The notes below the pieces were generated by a model. The model did no database searches, was not told the DNA's origin, and saw nothing but the letters and a program-made list of their open reading frames with translations. A stretch of 64,000 nucleotides of DNA from Cyanophora paradoxa. Taxonomy: Eukaryota; Glaucocystophyceae; Cyanophorales; Cyanophoraceae. Below, one piece after another: positions 47,049 through 57,900 of this stretch. The stretch's first letter is position 1. Each line of letters begins with the position of its first letter. Location: the NCBI GenBank assembly GCA_004431415.1, contig QPMI01000010.1, forward strand, positions 372,001 through 436,000. The letters are read 5' to 3'. The position numbers and the translations under genes are program-made.

Positions 47049-48605
47049 TCAAATCGCGCCGGGCAAACGGATGAGCGAGGAAGCGGAGTAGACGTTGAGC
47101 ACGCCGGGGGGCAGGGGCTCCCCCTCGAGATCGTCGCTGGCGACGGGGAGGGCGCCCCCCTCGCGGGCCGGGGAGGGCCAGGCGACGCTGGGCGGCGAGC
47201 TCGGCCGCGGTGGCGTCCTCAGCACGCCCAGCAGCTCCAGCTCGTACGTAAACAGGAGCGACCCCGGGACCGGGGCTGGCGGGGGCGGCGTCACGGCGGT
47301 GCGGGGGCTGGACGCCTCCAGGTCGATGGGGCTGCTCGGCGACGCCCCGAGGCCCGCGCCGCCCTCGCCCACGATGCTTGGCGCTGCCCGGGCGCTCGAA
47401 GTCAGCGGGGGTACACAGGGCGAACCGGGTCGGCGGGGGCGGACCGGCGGGAGAGGCAGGGCCAGCGTCGGCGAAGGCCGTCGAGTTGGGGAAGTGGTCC
47501 ATGAACGTATCCACGAGGTCGAAGTCGAAGCCGAGGTCTGCTGGGCGCTGAGCCCACGGGATGAATCCGCAAGGGCCAAGACCGTGCGCGCGCGTACCCA
47601 TGGCGGCATGGAGGGCAGCATCCTCAAAATCGGCGCCCGGGGCCGCAGCACCGTCCCCGGGGGCGCCCGCGTGCTCGCCCGCCCCCGCGGCGCCGCCGCC
47701 GTCGCAGACGCTGCCGAGCCCGTCGTCGTCGTACCCCCCCTGGTCCTCGACGGGGACCACGGGCCCGGGCACGCCGGCCTCCTCCTCGTCCTCCTCGTCT
47801 TCTTCTTCGAGGCCTGCTCGGGAATGTCAGCGACGAGGCGAAGCGGGTGGGGCGCACGCGACGAGACGAGGAAGGCGCACGGTCTGGGCTCTGAGGATCT
47901 GTGAGGCCCGCGGACATAACGGCGGCGAGGACGGCGCCGGCTGCTCCCCGCGTCAGAAGCGCGCGTCTTTGGGGGCGGGGGTCTGGGCGCACGGGTAGGC
48001 CCAGTAGGCGAAGCTGACGCGGCGACGAAAGGCCGCTTGCCGGCGCGGCCGCCCCAGGGGTCCGTGCCTGCGCGCCGAGTCAGACGCGGCCCGCGGTCCG
48101 GGGAGCGTCCGCGCCGCGCCACGCAAACGAACCCTCAGCGTCCTCGGCGCGGCGGCGCTTGCCAGGCGCCAGAGCGCCGACGTGCCCCTCCTCGTCGCTC
48201 TCGCTGCCATCGCCGACGACGTCCTCGTCCTCGTCCTCGTCCTCGTCAGGGTTCTCGTCGAGGGCTGCGCGGGCGAGGTCAGCGACGAGGCGGGAGAGGT
48301 CGGAGATCGCAGCTTGAAGGCGCACGGAGCGGGTTCTGAGGATCGGCGGACTGCGCAGGGCGCGCGAGGCCTGGCGAAAAGAAGAACGTCAGCGAGGGCG
48401 CGCAACCTTAAACGGAGGTTCAGCGCACCTTCCTCGCTGTTCTCGTCCTCCCCGTCCAAATCGAGCTCCTCCTCCGAATCGAGCTCATCCAGCGCTGGAA
48501 ACGAGCTCGTCAGCGCCGCCCTCAGGGCTGGGAAGGGATCAGGCACCTTCGGGAAGAGCGGGGCTCGCCGCCGCCGGCGACCCTGCGCCCCGCCCACCAG
48601 GACAT
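47049..48605 (-). CDS. Acidic nuclear-type protein, cassette copy 2 (poly-Asp/Glu)
   Basis: Paralogue of the gene at 43780-45279. From the ATG at 48605 (MSWWAG) through a short intron to LDELDSEEELDLDGEDENSEEG (about 48430-48500). Next LQAAISDLSRLVADLARAAL and a poly-Asp/Glu run (DEDEDEDEDVV) in the position held by Gln/His in copy 1. The shared block GKRRRAEDAEGSFAW lies at about 48125-48170. Later exons give DLGFDFDLVDTFMDHFPN (about 47495-47550), an aromatic-acidic segment typical of activation domains, then SPSSPIDLEASS (about 47320-47350) and a tail GVLNVYSASSLIRLPGAI ending near 47049. The putative role is transcriptional regulation or SUMO-linked assembly, by inference. Exon joins are only partly resolved. 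Confidence 0.45.
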
Positions 48606-48884
48606 TTAGCGGCGACTCGGAAAACGAGCGAAGGGCGCAAAGCTCTCAGCAATCGCCGAAGCTGAAGACCGTACTATACGAAAATAGCTACGAAAGAAAT
48701 GGTGTCGCAGCGATATTGGGCCAATTCAAGGCCTCGGATCTAGCACTGGAACCCCTCGAAAGACCGTCGTCTTGAAAAAAAGAAAAGGGAGCTGAGAAAA
48801 GGAACTAATCACGGGTTACGTCTCAGCTAGCGAGCCCTTCGGGAAAACCTAGAGTGTTTCCAAAGGCTGCCGCTTCAGTCCCCT

Positions 48885-49805
48885 CTAGTGAAGAGCCTGG
48901 CGGAACGCGGGGGTGACATGTAATGCCGCACGGGAGTGGCGGGAGGGTGTGCGTTGCGCGCGGGGGTCGCCTCGAGGGTTTTGGGTGGCCGCCTTGTTTC
49001 GTTTCTTAAAGATGCTCTCGACGACCAGAACGCGCTTAGGATCGCAACCGACGAGCTGATAGCTGTTGCCGGAGGGGTGCTGCGGTGACACGGCAGCCAG
49101 GAGCGGGCTGCGAACGGATCGCGCAGGGCGACGCACACAAGGCAAACATTGAACGGCTTACCGGTAGAGAAAGACATCACCAATCTTGTCTTGGCTGGGC
49201 CGGTTGACGCGCCCGGTAAAGCGCACGAGCGCTTGGCTCGTAACTTCCACGACGAGGTGGCCGCCCTTGCGCTCCTTCAAGGTCACACCACCGTACGGAA
49301 CCGTGCTGAGGAGTTCGGGATCGGACGCGAGAGCGGCCTCTGCGCAGGCGCGGTCAGCGCGAGCACTGAGCGCGAGAACCAAGAGAACGAACCGATGGAT
49401 TGCGGGGGCAAGAGATCGGACGGATCTCCTACGCGTATGCGGTGGAGGAGGACGACCAGCTTCATGGGAAGAGGCTGGTCCGGATTGACACGGACGACCT
49501 GCGAGGCGTAGCAGTGAGAGGCGGCTTGGAAAAGAGGAGCGAGCGGAGCGCACCGTGAAGCGGAACTGATTGTGCATGGATGCGACAGTGATTTCAACGT
49601 CGGCCAGGTAGGCGGCTGCCGTGGCGGCGATGAACTGGGAGAACGAGTTCCTCAATTTGCCGCTTTTCTTCCGTGACATCTCATCGAGGAACTCATTGAG
49701 GTCCCGAGAAGGTGTTTTGTGCTGCTGGATGAGTGCTGACTTGTGCTGCCTCGCGTTGCAACCGGTGACAAGAAACTCGACCTTGAGGTCGAAGGCGTAG
49801 GCCAT
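48885..49805 (-). CDS. Unknown conserved protein, cassette copy 2
   Basis: Paralogue of the gene at 45453-46359 with the same intron pattern. The start MAYAFDLKVEFLVTG (ATG 49805) is preceded by GCAG. Shared blocks: RVNPDQPLPMKLVVLLHRI, LLPPQSIGSF, AEAALASDPELLSTVPYGGV, TLKERKGGHLVV, NRPSQDKIGDVFLYR. An intron with donor GTAAGC follows, then GNSYQLVGCDPKRVLVVESIFKK. The Lys/Arg-rich tail runs to the TAG at 48885-48887. An internal intron separates the FRFTVRSA exon from the VVRVNPDQPLP exon. Two independent paralogues conserving sequence, frame and intron positions make this a real gene despite the unknown family. Confidence 0.6.
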
Positions 49806-49885
49806 CTGCGATCCGGAAAGCCTTGTAAGCTAACTTGCAGTCGCATAAGAGTACGCGGATGAAGGCTTACCGCCCAGAGTGGCAG

Positions 49886-49900
49886 AATGGTCGAGGTGAA
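49886..49900 (-). promoter_or_regulatory. Conserved upstream 15-mer, copy 2
   Basis: Identical to 46466-46480. It lies within the 5' flank of the gene at 48885-49805, followed about 12 bases downstream by a GTAAGC donor-like site (about 49870). That makes a first exon or leader exon plausible. Confidence 0.4.
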
Positions 49901-50101
49901 AGCCCGAGTTACGTATGAAGCCTGTGCACCGCAGGGGTCGATGGCGCCGAGGGCTCCACGCGCCGCAGCTGTACGAGCGCTGCAGCCGGGCGGGTCGCTG
50001 GTTGGCCGGGTGCGTTCGTGTGGAATGGCGCCTCTTTTCGAAAAGAGGGTACGGGCGAGTGCGCCCGGGTACAGGCACCGGGGGTAAGGCGAGGGCAAAA
50101 G

Positions 50102-50173
50102 CGCCACTGCCGGGAATTGAACCCGGGTCACCTGCGTGACAGGCAGGTATACTGACCGCTATACTACAGCGAC
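50102..50173 (-). tRNA. tRNA-Asp (GTC)
   Basis: On the minus strand from 50173 the sequence folds as a cloverleaf: acceptor GTCGCTG pairs with CAGTGGC (including G-U pairs); the anticodon arm CCTGC/GCAGG holds loop CTGTCAC with anticodon GTC exactly at positions 34-36 (50138-50140); the T arm CCGGG/CCCGG encloses TTCAATT. The discriminator base is G, as expected for Asp. There is no intron. It lies between the duplicated cassette and LDAH. Confidence 0.93.
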
Positions 50174-50633
50174 GGTTGAAGGTCGAACGGACCCAAGGTA
50201 AGGCTTAGATGCAAAAAGCTGAGTTGCGTAAGCGCGCGAGTCAGCTGCGACGATCGAGCTCCACACTTGAATTCGACCGACGAACATACTGCAGAGCGAG
50301 CGCGTCGGCGCATCCAGCGCGCAATATTTTCGAGGCGCCGACGAGTTGGCGCCGCGCCGGCCCTGCGCGGCGTTCGCGCTTGCCGCCGCATCACCGACCG
50401 GCTGGCAGCGTGTAAAGCGCCGGTCGCTTCATTATATCGCCTGCGCCGCTGGTGCGTCGAACAGCGGTTCGGGTAACTGGCGCCGGCCGCGTGCACGGCA
50501 TCGCGTGGATCCAGCGCTCTTAGAACGACCCGCCGCATTCGGCGCTCCCCCAGCCGGCCTGAGTGCGGCTTTTCGATTGAACAACCGAGCTTTTCAGCCG
50601 CAGCGTCGAGTCGGCCTGAGCTCTCTGGCTGAA

Positions 50634-52454
50634 ATGGCGCCGCCGTCGACGTCGCCTGCGCCGCCAGTCATTCCGGCGGTGAGCGAGTTCGTCTTTAAAG
50701 AGACCGCGTGCGAGGTCATGTCGGTCGTCACGCCGGACTCCGATCCCAGTGCGGTGCGCTCGCTGACAGCCGCTGCCGCTGCCGCTACCGCTGCCGCGCC
50801 GCCGCCCGGCTCCTGCACCGCCTCACGCCCGCGCCGCGGCCCCGCCCGCAGCCGGTCATCCTGTTCGTGCCGGGGAATCCTGGGACCATCGGGTACTACC
50901 GCCTTTTCTTCGGGCTGCTGAGCGCCCAGCTCGACGGGCGCGTCGACATCCACGGGGGTGCGCGCGGCCGCGCCGCCGCGCCCGCCCGCCAAGCCCTTAC
51001 AGACTTTCACTGAGTCACTCCTCTTATGCCCCGCCCAGTGTCTCACGTCGGCCACGACCAGAGGACCCACGACTGGTCCGTCTTCACCCTCGACGGTGCC
51101 GCGTACCCCCGTTCGGCGCGGCGCGCAGTGTACCCACCGGCGGTGCCCTTGAACAGACCAGATCGAGCACAAAATCGAGTGGATCGAGAAGGTGCTGGTA
51201 CCACGCTACGGCGGCGGCAGGGACATCCTGCGTGCGTGTACCCCCGCGGACCCTTGCGTGCCGCGGTGCACCCCGCCCGACACGGCGAGCGCGCTCCCCA
51301 GTCATGGGCCACTCAGTCGGGCAACACATCTGCTTCGAGGTACATCGACGCCCCTCCCCCGCCCGGCCGCGCCTCCGCCTCAACCGGGGCGGGGGGCGGG
51401 ACGCAGATCATGAGGCGCCGACCGGGGCTGCGGGTGAGGCACACGTTCGGGATCTTCCCCATGATACGGGATTTCTGGTCCTGCGCCCCGACTCCCGCCA
51501 AGGCCCGCCCGCCACCGCCTGTCCTGTACCCCTTCCCAAAGTTCCAAGTTTAGACTCAGCTGAGCTCTGCTCTGCGCAGATTCTCCTCCAGCCCGGCGCC
51601 CGCCAGGTTTTCGGCGCAGCCGTGGGCCTCCTCGCCGCCCTCCCCGTGCGTCGTATCGCGCACGTACCCCCCGCGGCTGACGGGGTACAGGGCGGCGTCG
51701 CGGAGCGGGTGATCCGCCTCATGCCGGACATGGACGAAGAGACTCGCGTGGTACGCGAGGCGCCGTCTCGTGTTCAGTGAAACAGTACTAGTCGCTGAGT
51801 GGCTCGGATCGCGCGCTGACCGGGTACCGGTACCGGATTTCAAGGTCACGAGCCTCCACCTCGCGTCCTACCGGACCTTCAGCAACGTGCTGCACATGGC
51901 GAGCTCACCCCCCTTTTCTTTCGCGTACCCCCGCTGAGCCTCGGCCGAACTCGAAGGCGTACACGGAGATGCGCGAGGTCCGGGAGTGGACAGAGCGCGA
52001 CTGGGCCTTCATGCGGTACCCCCCCTGCGCCCGGCGCTTGCCCCCCACTCGAGCACTGATTCAAGGTACCCCCGCAGGTCCGTGGCCCCCCGGACGACGC
52101 TCCTCTACACAACGAAGGACCACTGGGGCCCCGAGCGGCACTACGAGGAGCTCAAGGAGAAGCTTGAGGAGGGTACGCGTTTCATCGAAGTTTTGAGCTA
52201 CAGGGGCTGAACTGACGCGGTCTCGGGGGCGCAGCGACCGTCCTAATGGAGCCAGGGATCCCCCACGCGTGAGCCCCTTCCTCGCCCTGGTCGCGATCGC
52301 GATTGGTCCCAGGCCTAGGGGGCCGCCGGCTGCAGCTCACCTGAGCGCCCGGCCGCGCGCGCGCAGCTTCCCCCTCGGATCGGCGGCGAGGATGGCGGAC
52401 CTCGTCGGGCCCCGCCTCCGGTCCCTCTGCGGGCTGGCCCCCACCAAGCCTTAA
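50634..52454 (+). CDS. LDAH: Lipid droplet-associated hydrolase (LDAH family)
   Basis: Alpha/beta-hydrolase of the LDAH/C2orf43 family, acting at lipid droplets. The ATG at 50634 starts MAPPSTSPAPP. The first exon ends at DSDPSA and joins PVILFVPGNPGTIGYYRLFF (oxyanion region). Then HGVSHVGHDQRTHDWSV, DQIEHKIEWIEKV, and MGHSVGQHICFE (about 51305-51338) with nucleophile Ser in GHSVG. Next RHTFGIFPMIRDFW (the family reads LFPTI here), QPGARQVFGAAVGLLAALPV, VLHMA, LLYTTKDHWGPERHYEEL (with the likely acid Asp), and finally PGIPHAFPL with the catalytic His. The stop is at about 52454. Introns start GTGCGC, GTGCCG or GTACAT. All triad residues appear present. Confidence 0.9.
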
Positions 52455-52901
52455 AAGCCGTCGGAAAGGTAGCCTTCTGGTATCCCAAGCTTTAAGGCTA
52501 GCTAGCTAGCTCAGCGTCGACGTCTGCTGTCAAGCAAGCACTGCACTGGCTCTCGTTCAATTCCTAGACCTGCGCATGCGCATGCATGCACATCCAGCTG
52601 CTGATCCTGAGCGCCGTGGTCGACGCTCGCCGGCGCCGCGCCGGCCGCGGCCGCGCCGTGGCCATGGCCATATGCATGGGCGCCGGCCGGGCCGGGGGGC
52701 GCGGCCGGCCGCGGGCGCTATCCAGGCCTCCCAGCTGCATGCGCAGCACCGGCACTCTAGATCTTGCAATTCGTGTGCGCCACCGGCCGCGGGCCACATG
52801 TACATGAATATGTACACTCCGCGCGCTGCGCGGAGCTAGCGCTGGGCACTTTGAAGCACATCTATCCGGGTACGTGATTTGTGACGCATTCGACAAAAGC
52901 C
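52455..52901. other. Intergenic LDAH-GST
   Basis: Both neighbours are on the plus strand. The stretch is dense in GCATGC, GGCCGC and CATATG-type palindromes and has no recognised exon. It must contain the GST promoter. Confidence 0.4.
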
Positions 52902-54173
52902 ATGGGGATCGCCGCGTCGAGCTACAAGTTGATGTGCGTCCGCGATCGCTGGAACGCTCGAACGTCTCCGGGTGCCCGTCGCTGACGATCTGTCTGACGC
53001 GCAGCTACTTCGACATCCGCGGGTTCGTCGGCCAGACGTGCAAGCTTACACATACCGCTCGAACGATCTTGACGCACAGGTACGCGGAGGTGCCGCGGCT
53101 CCTGTTCGCTGCCGCTGGCGTCCCGTACGAAGACTTCCGGTTCGCCCGCGGCCGGTCCACAGCTCGCATCCCGCTGACGAGCTCGCGCGCGTAGCTACCC
53201 GATGTCGCCTACGTACGAACGCCCGGAGTTCGACAAGGCGAAGGCTGCAGGCATCTTTCCGTTCGGCCAGATCCCCGTGCGCAATCGCGGATCCGCGGGG
53301 TGCGGCAGCACAAATGTCCCACGCTCGCTCCGCAGGTTCTTGAGGTGGACGGGAAGAAGATCCCTCAGTCGCGCGCCATCGAGCGCTACCTGGCTCGCGT
53401 GCGTCGCGCCAGAAGCAGCAGCCGCGGAGCCGTGCGCGGCTGACCCCGCGCAGCGCTTCGGCATGTTCGGCGATAACGAGATCGAAACGGCTATGATCGA
53501 CGCGCTCTGCGAGCAGGCGGCCGACATCCGGACGAAGTTCTTCGAGGCCAGCTCCCGCAAGGACGTGGCTAAGGCGAGCTGATCTCGGCCTGCACCGTGC
53601 CCGCTCGCCCGCCCGCTCGCTCACCGACTCCCGGGCTCGCGCGCGCGCAGATCGCCGAGCTGTACGCAACCGAGCTTGAGAAGATGCTTCAGGGCGTTGA
53701 GAAGATGGCCCAGGCGCGCGCGCGCAAGCGCGCGTGCTTCTCCGAAGGCCCACCGGCTTCTGACGCGCCCGCCGGGCCGGGCCCGGCGCGCAGGCCAACG
53801 CGGCGGACGGCGGCGCGGGGTTCCTGGTCGGCAAGCGGCTCTCCGTGGCCGATGTCTTCTACTACCACCTCCTCACCAGCATCCTTGACGCGAAGGTCAG
53901 ACCGCGCGGGAGGCCGGGGACTCATTGAGCCAGCGACTATTGCGGGCCCATGATCGTGCCGTGCAGGAGAAGGTGGAGCCCGTGCTGGCCAAGATGCCGG
54001 CGCTCAAGCGGGTGGTCGAGGCCACCGGGCGCCAGAGCGGTGCGGGCCCTGCCCCTCCCCTCCCCTCCCCTCCCTCCCCGCCGCCGTGCGCGGCCCCCTG
54101 CCAGGCCGACGAGCCACGCTGGGCCGCAGGCATAGCCAAGTATGTCAAGAATCGCCCCGACTCGTGGATCTAA
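52902..54173 (+). CDS. Glutathione S-transferase, sigma class
   Basis: Cytosolic GST related to hematopoietic prostaglandin D synthase. The ATG at 52902 gives MGIAASSYKL; splicing at a GTGCGT donor makes LIYFDIRG with the catalytic Tyr, and a second splice yields GYAEVPRLLFAAAGVPYEDF. Next PEFDKAKAAGIFPFGQIP (thioredoxin-fold cis-Pro region), VLEVDGKKIPQSRAIERYLAR (glutathione-binding Gln-Ser), FGMFGDNEIETAMIDALCEQ and the C-terminal helical exons (ELYATELEKMLQ, FLVGKRLSVADVFYYHLL, with the conserved Asp of the N-capping box). The C-terminus is PALKRVVEATGR followed by an intron and KYVKNRPDSWI. The length matches the family. It may detoxify electrophiles or isomerise lipid endoperoxides. Confidence 0.92.
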
Positions 54174-54864
54174 GCCGAAAACTATTTCAAGCTCAAGTCT
54201 AGAGACTGGGCAGCTCCAGCTGGGGCCGCTCAGCTCAGCCTCAAGAGTCTTACTATGATAGCCCTCGGCCGCGGGGCTTTTACAGTTACAAATTGCAACT
54301 GAATATTAGTAGTAAACCGTGGTGTGAGTGATCGACGTGTGCTTGCGTGTCGAAGTTAGTTGCAATTGCATTCTTTTACTAAGTTACATGCAGAACTTCT
54401 GAGCCTGCTAGGCACACACGACGGGATTCGAAACGAAATCCAATCGAGCGCGCACGTGGAAGCTTGAGCACTGCGTTATACATGTACATGCACACGCGGG
54501 CTTGACTCGAATTTGAATACGATCAATCGGCATCTAATCCTAGCTTTCAGAAGAGCAAGCAAGCGTCTCGGCCAGTTACGCATACTTCTATCGTACCAAG
54601 CTCGAAGCGGGCGTACACTCACTGACGCCCTGGAAGAGACCGCAGATCTAACGTAGAACAAAACCCGCTACAGAGCCGCGGGCTGGAGACTCGGGGGTGC
54701 TCTATTAAAACTTCCAAAAAACCTGATTGCTGTGAAACGGAAAGTTCAGGGGGTGGGAGGGGAGAGGCCCTAGTTACTCTAACTACGCTACGCTACAACT
54801 GAAACCAGCTGGATATGTTCGATGATAGTTACGACGCAGAAAAGGACCGGGCGCCGCCGGCCGC
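54174..54864. other. Intergenic between convergent GST and HSF
   Basis: Moderate GC. No exon is recognised. It contains the 3' flanks of both genes. A CGCTACGCTACAACTG stretch occurs near 54785. Confidence 0.4.
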
Positions 54865-57089
54865 TCACCAGCCGCCGACGGGCGAGGCCGCCGGGGGCGA
54901 TGTGGGGTTGAAGGAAGGCGGCGCCAGCACCAGCGGGCCCTCGGCTGGCTGCTGCTGCTGCTGCGGCGGCTGCTGCTGCTGCATGGGAATGCCCACGTCC
55001 GCGAGCGCGTCGGCAAGCAGCTCGTCGCTCAGCTCGACCAGGTCCGGGCTGCCGAGGGGCGGCACGCCCGGCGAGGGCGGCACGGCGTCGTCGTCGACGG
55101 GGACGGGGGCGGGGACGGCGCGGTCCGACCCGGGCTCCAGCTTGACGCTAAGGGCGGGCAGGGGCGCCAGCATGTCGTCCAGCGGGATCGCGTCGTCGAG
55201 GCCCGGGTGCTCCGGCGAGGAGAGGAACGCGCGCCACGCGTCCGACGACGTCGAGGTCGCGCGCCCGGGTGCTGCCGCCGCCGCCGCGGCCGCAGGGGAC
55301 GCCGGGGCGGCGGCGGCGGCGGAGGCGGGGGGCCGGGAGGAGGAGGGGGCGGGGTCGGCTGCGGCCTCGCCCAGCTCCTCATCGTCGTCATCGTCGTCCA
55401 TGTTGACGTCGTCCTCGTCTGCAGCCCCGCCCCGCCCCCGCGTCAGCTCACAGGGCATGCGCTCCGAGAGCGGGCGGGCGGGCGGGCGGGCGGGCGCCGC
55501 CGCACCTTCGTCCTCGAGCTGGGAGAGCGAGAGAGTGCTGTCCGCGAGCTCTTCGATGCTGGCGGTCGCGGGGGCGGCGGGGGCGGCGGCGGCGGCCCCG
55601 CGCCCGCGCCGCGTCACCGGGCCGCTCGCTGTTGAGATGAGCGCGCTGCCGCTGCCGGCCGCTGACGAGCGCGTCGACCGCTGCGGCCGCGACGGCCTCC
55701 CCTGCACGCCCTTCGCCAGCGAGCGCTGCGAGAGGAGCTCCTGCGGCCGCTCGGCTCGTCAGCGCAGCGGGGGCGGGGGCAGCGGGGGGCGGGCTCGCCT
55801 GGAGAAGGTTCTGCGCGTCGGCATTCCCGAAGATCTGGTTGGCGATGTCGGCCTCGGGCGCCAGGTTCAGCTTCGCGCCCGGCGCGAACGGGTTCGGCTG
55901 CTGCGCGGCTGCGGCCGCCGAGCTCCCGTTCGTGTACGTCTGTGGTGCAGGCGGCGCGTCAGCAACGGCGGCGCCGGCGCGCGGTGCGGCAAACTGCGAG
56001 CCTGAAGCTGGGTGCCGGGGTCCTCCATCAGGCTCGCCGCGTCAGGAGAATCCGGGTTCGCAGGGTTTGTCTCCGGGCTGTCCGGGGCGCCCGCGCGGCG
56101 CTTCTTCCGCGCCGTGATCAGCTGCTGGGCGCTGCTGCCGATGCTGGTCTCTGCGGAAAGAGAGAGTTCAGGCACTCGGATTGGACCGGCAGAAAGAGGA
56201 GAAAGAGAAGGGGCGCACTCGAAAAGAGAGCGCCGAGGAAGTTGACGATCTTGTCGACGGTCTCCTGCGTCTCCTGCTGCTTCGCCTTCCATTCGCTGAC
56301 CTCGTTAACCAGGCGCTTGATGTTGTTCTGCATCTGGGAGTGCGCCTGCCGCTGACGGACGAGCTCCATAACGAGCACGTCTTTGTCTTTCTTCAGCCTG
56401 TCGACCTGCTCCACGACATTGTTTTGGTGGACCTCGAGCTGCTGCTGCGTCGCAGTGCTCTGCTTCCGCCGGTTGATGTCACGCAGCAAGTCCTCTCGCC
56501 CCCGCATGAAGTTCTCGTGAGCAAACTCCCACATATCCGGATGATTCTTGCGGAATCCATAGATGTTCAGCTGGCGCACGAAGCTGGACAGGTTGCTGCA
56601 GCGGCGGTAGTCAGAAACGCGAAGCGGCGCAGACAAAACGACACAGACAGCGCACCTGTGCTTGAAGTAGCGCGGAAGGATGTCCCGCGCAAAGTCCGCT
56701 GGCTTCCAGATGATCTGCACCGAAAGGAGCGGTAAGCGCGCTCCGGCTCAGAAGGCCGCAGGGATGAACAGGCGGCACGCACAAAGCTGTTTTCGCCAGT
56801 GCTCCACGAGATGCAATCGTTCGTATTCGGGTCCTGCGCGACGGAAAGACGAGGCGATAAGATGGCGCATCAGGGGCTCGTGGAGAGCAATGCATCCGCG
56901 CCGGGCCACCAAGAAGGCTATTTTCGGTGTATAGATGCTATACACAACCTTTACGGTTGCAAAAGCGGGGCCCTTGCGCACCTCAACCATCTGGTATGTC
57001 TTCGTCAAGAACGGCGGCGGCTGCCCGTCCTGCCGCTTCCCGCCTCCAGAACCACGCAGAAGCGCTTTCATGCTGCTTTGATCCGGCAT
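54865..57089 (-). CDS. HSF: Heat shock transcription factor
   Basis: HSF binds nGAAn repeats to activate chaperone genes. The ATG at 57089 leads to [13 protein letters not shown]; introns with GTGCGC/GTGCGT donors join [36 protein letters not shown] and [17 protein letters not shown]. Together these form a complete winged-helix DNA-binding domain with the recognition helix SSFVRQLN. Then [20 protein letters not shown] and the HR-A/B coiled coil ([20 protein letters not shown], with heptads to IVNFLG) for trimerisation. An NLS-like ARKKRRAG follows, then a long acidic Ser/Pro/Gln-rich tail with [18 protein letters not shown] and [13 protein letters not shown]. The stop is at 54865. The acidic tail resembles the activation-type segments of the cassette proteins at 43.8-48.6 kb. 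Confidence 0.95.
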
Positions 57090-57478
57090 AAGGTGGTGCA
57101 GGGCAAGCGAACTTGCTGCGCTTTGTGCTTCGTATGCTGCGGCTGGGCTGTCCCGCGCGGCGAGTTGAAGTTTAAGCTAAGCCGGTACGGCAGACGCTGA
57201 CTGTATAGTCCGAGGCCGCCGCGCGAGTCGTCGGGGGATGCTTCTCGCGCGTCGACGAGTCCCGAGACGGCAGGGGTACACGTCCGCAGGCACGTGATAC
57301 AAAGCATTCAGGCACATTCATCCACGTGAAGGGTAGGGACGCGCCGCAGCGTCACCGCGGAGTCATGTGAGCGCCCAGCGCTAGCGCTAGCTCTCGCTAC
57401 GTTAATCGATATCGTACGTAACGTTATAATTAACCGGCCCGTACGTAATTTAATATAACTGCCGCATGCGCGCGCAGT

Positions 57479-57680
57479 GCCGGCCTGCCGCCATGGCCAG
57501 CTGCAGTGCCATGCCAAGCGACTTCACCGCGGCCCGGTCCGGTCGCGCGGCGCCGGCGCGCGCCGGCGCCGCCGGCGCGGCCGCAGTACTAGTATGCAGC
57601 GACTTCGACGCGCGGCTCGCGCGCCTATAAACGGCGCAGCCCGCGGCCGGCCGCGCGCCAGCTCGGCCGCGCCGCGGCGC
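57479..57680 (+). repeat. Dispersed repeat, copy 1
   Basis: Shares CTGCCGGCCTGCCGCC, then GCCATGCCAAGCGACTTCAC and CGCGGCCCGG with 57901-58130, followed by diverged but alignable sequence (GCAGCGACTTCGACGCGCGG against GCAGCGACGTCGATGCGCGG). It is not coding as far as I can see. Confidence 0.75.
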
Positions 57681-57900
57681 GCGGTAATATATTAATAGTC
57701 CGGATCTTCAAGGCTTCTATAATCTTAGCCCCCGCAGTGCTGATGTCTAGAGACTGTGGCCAGTAATTCACCAAAAATATACTATGATAGGGATCGGGAG
57801 GCGCGGGCCTGCGCTGCCGCAGTGCGGCAGCCTGCAGTCTACCGTACGTACGCGTATACCGTAGTACTAGTATACGTACCGCCGGGCCGGCCCGTACGTA

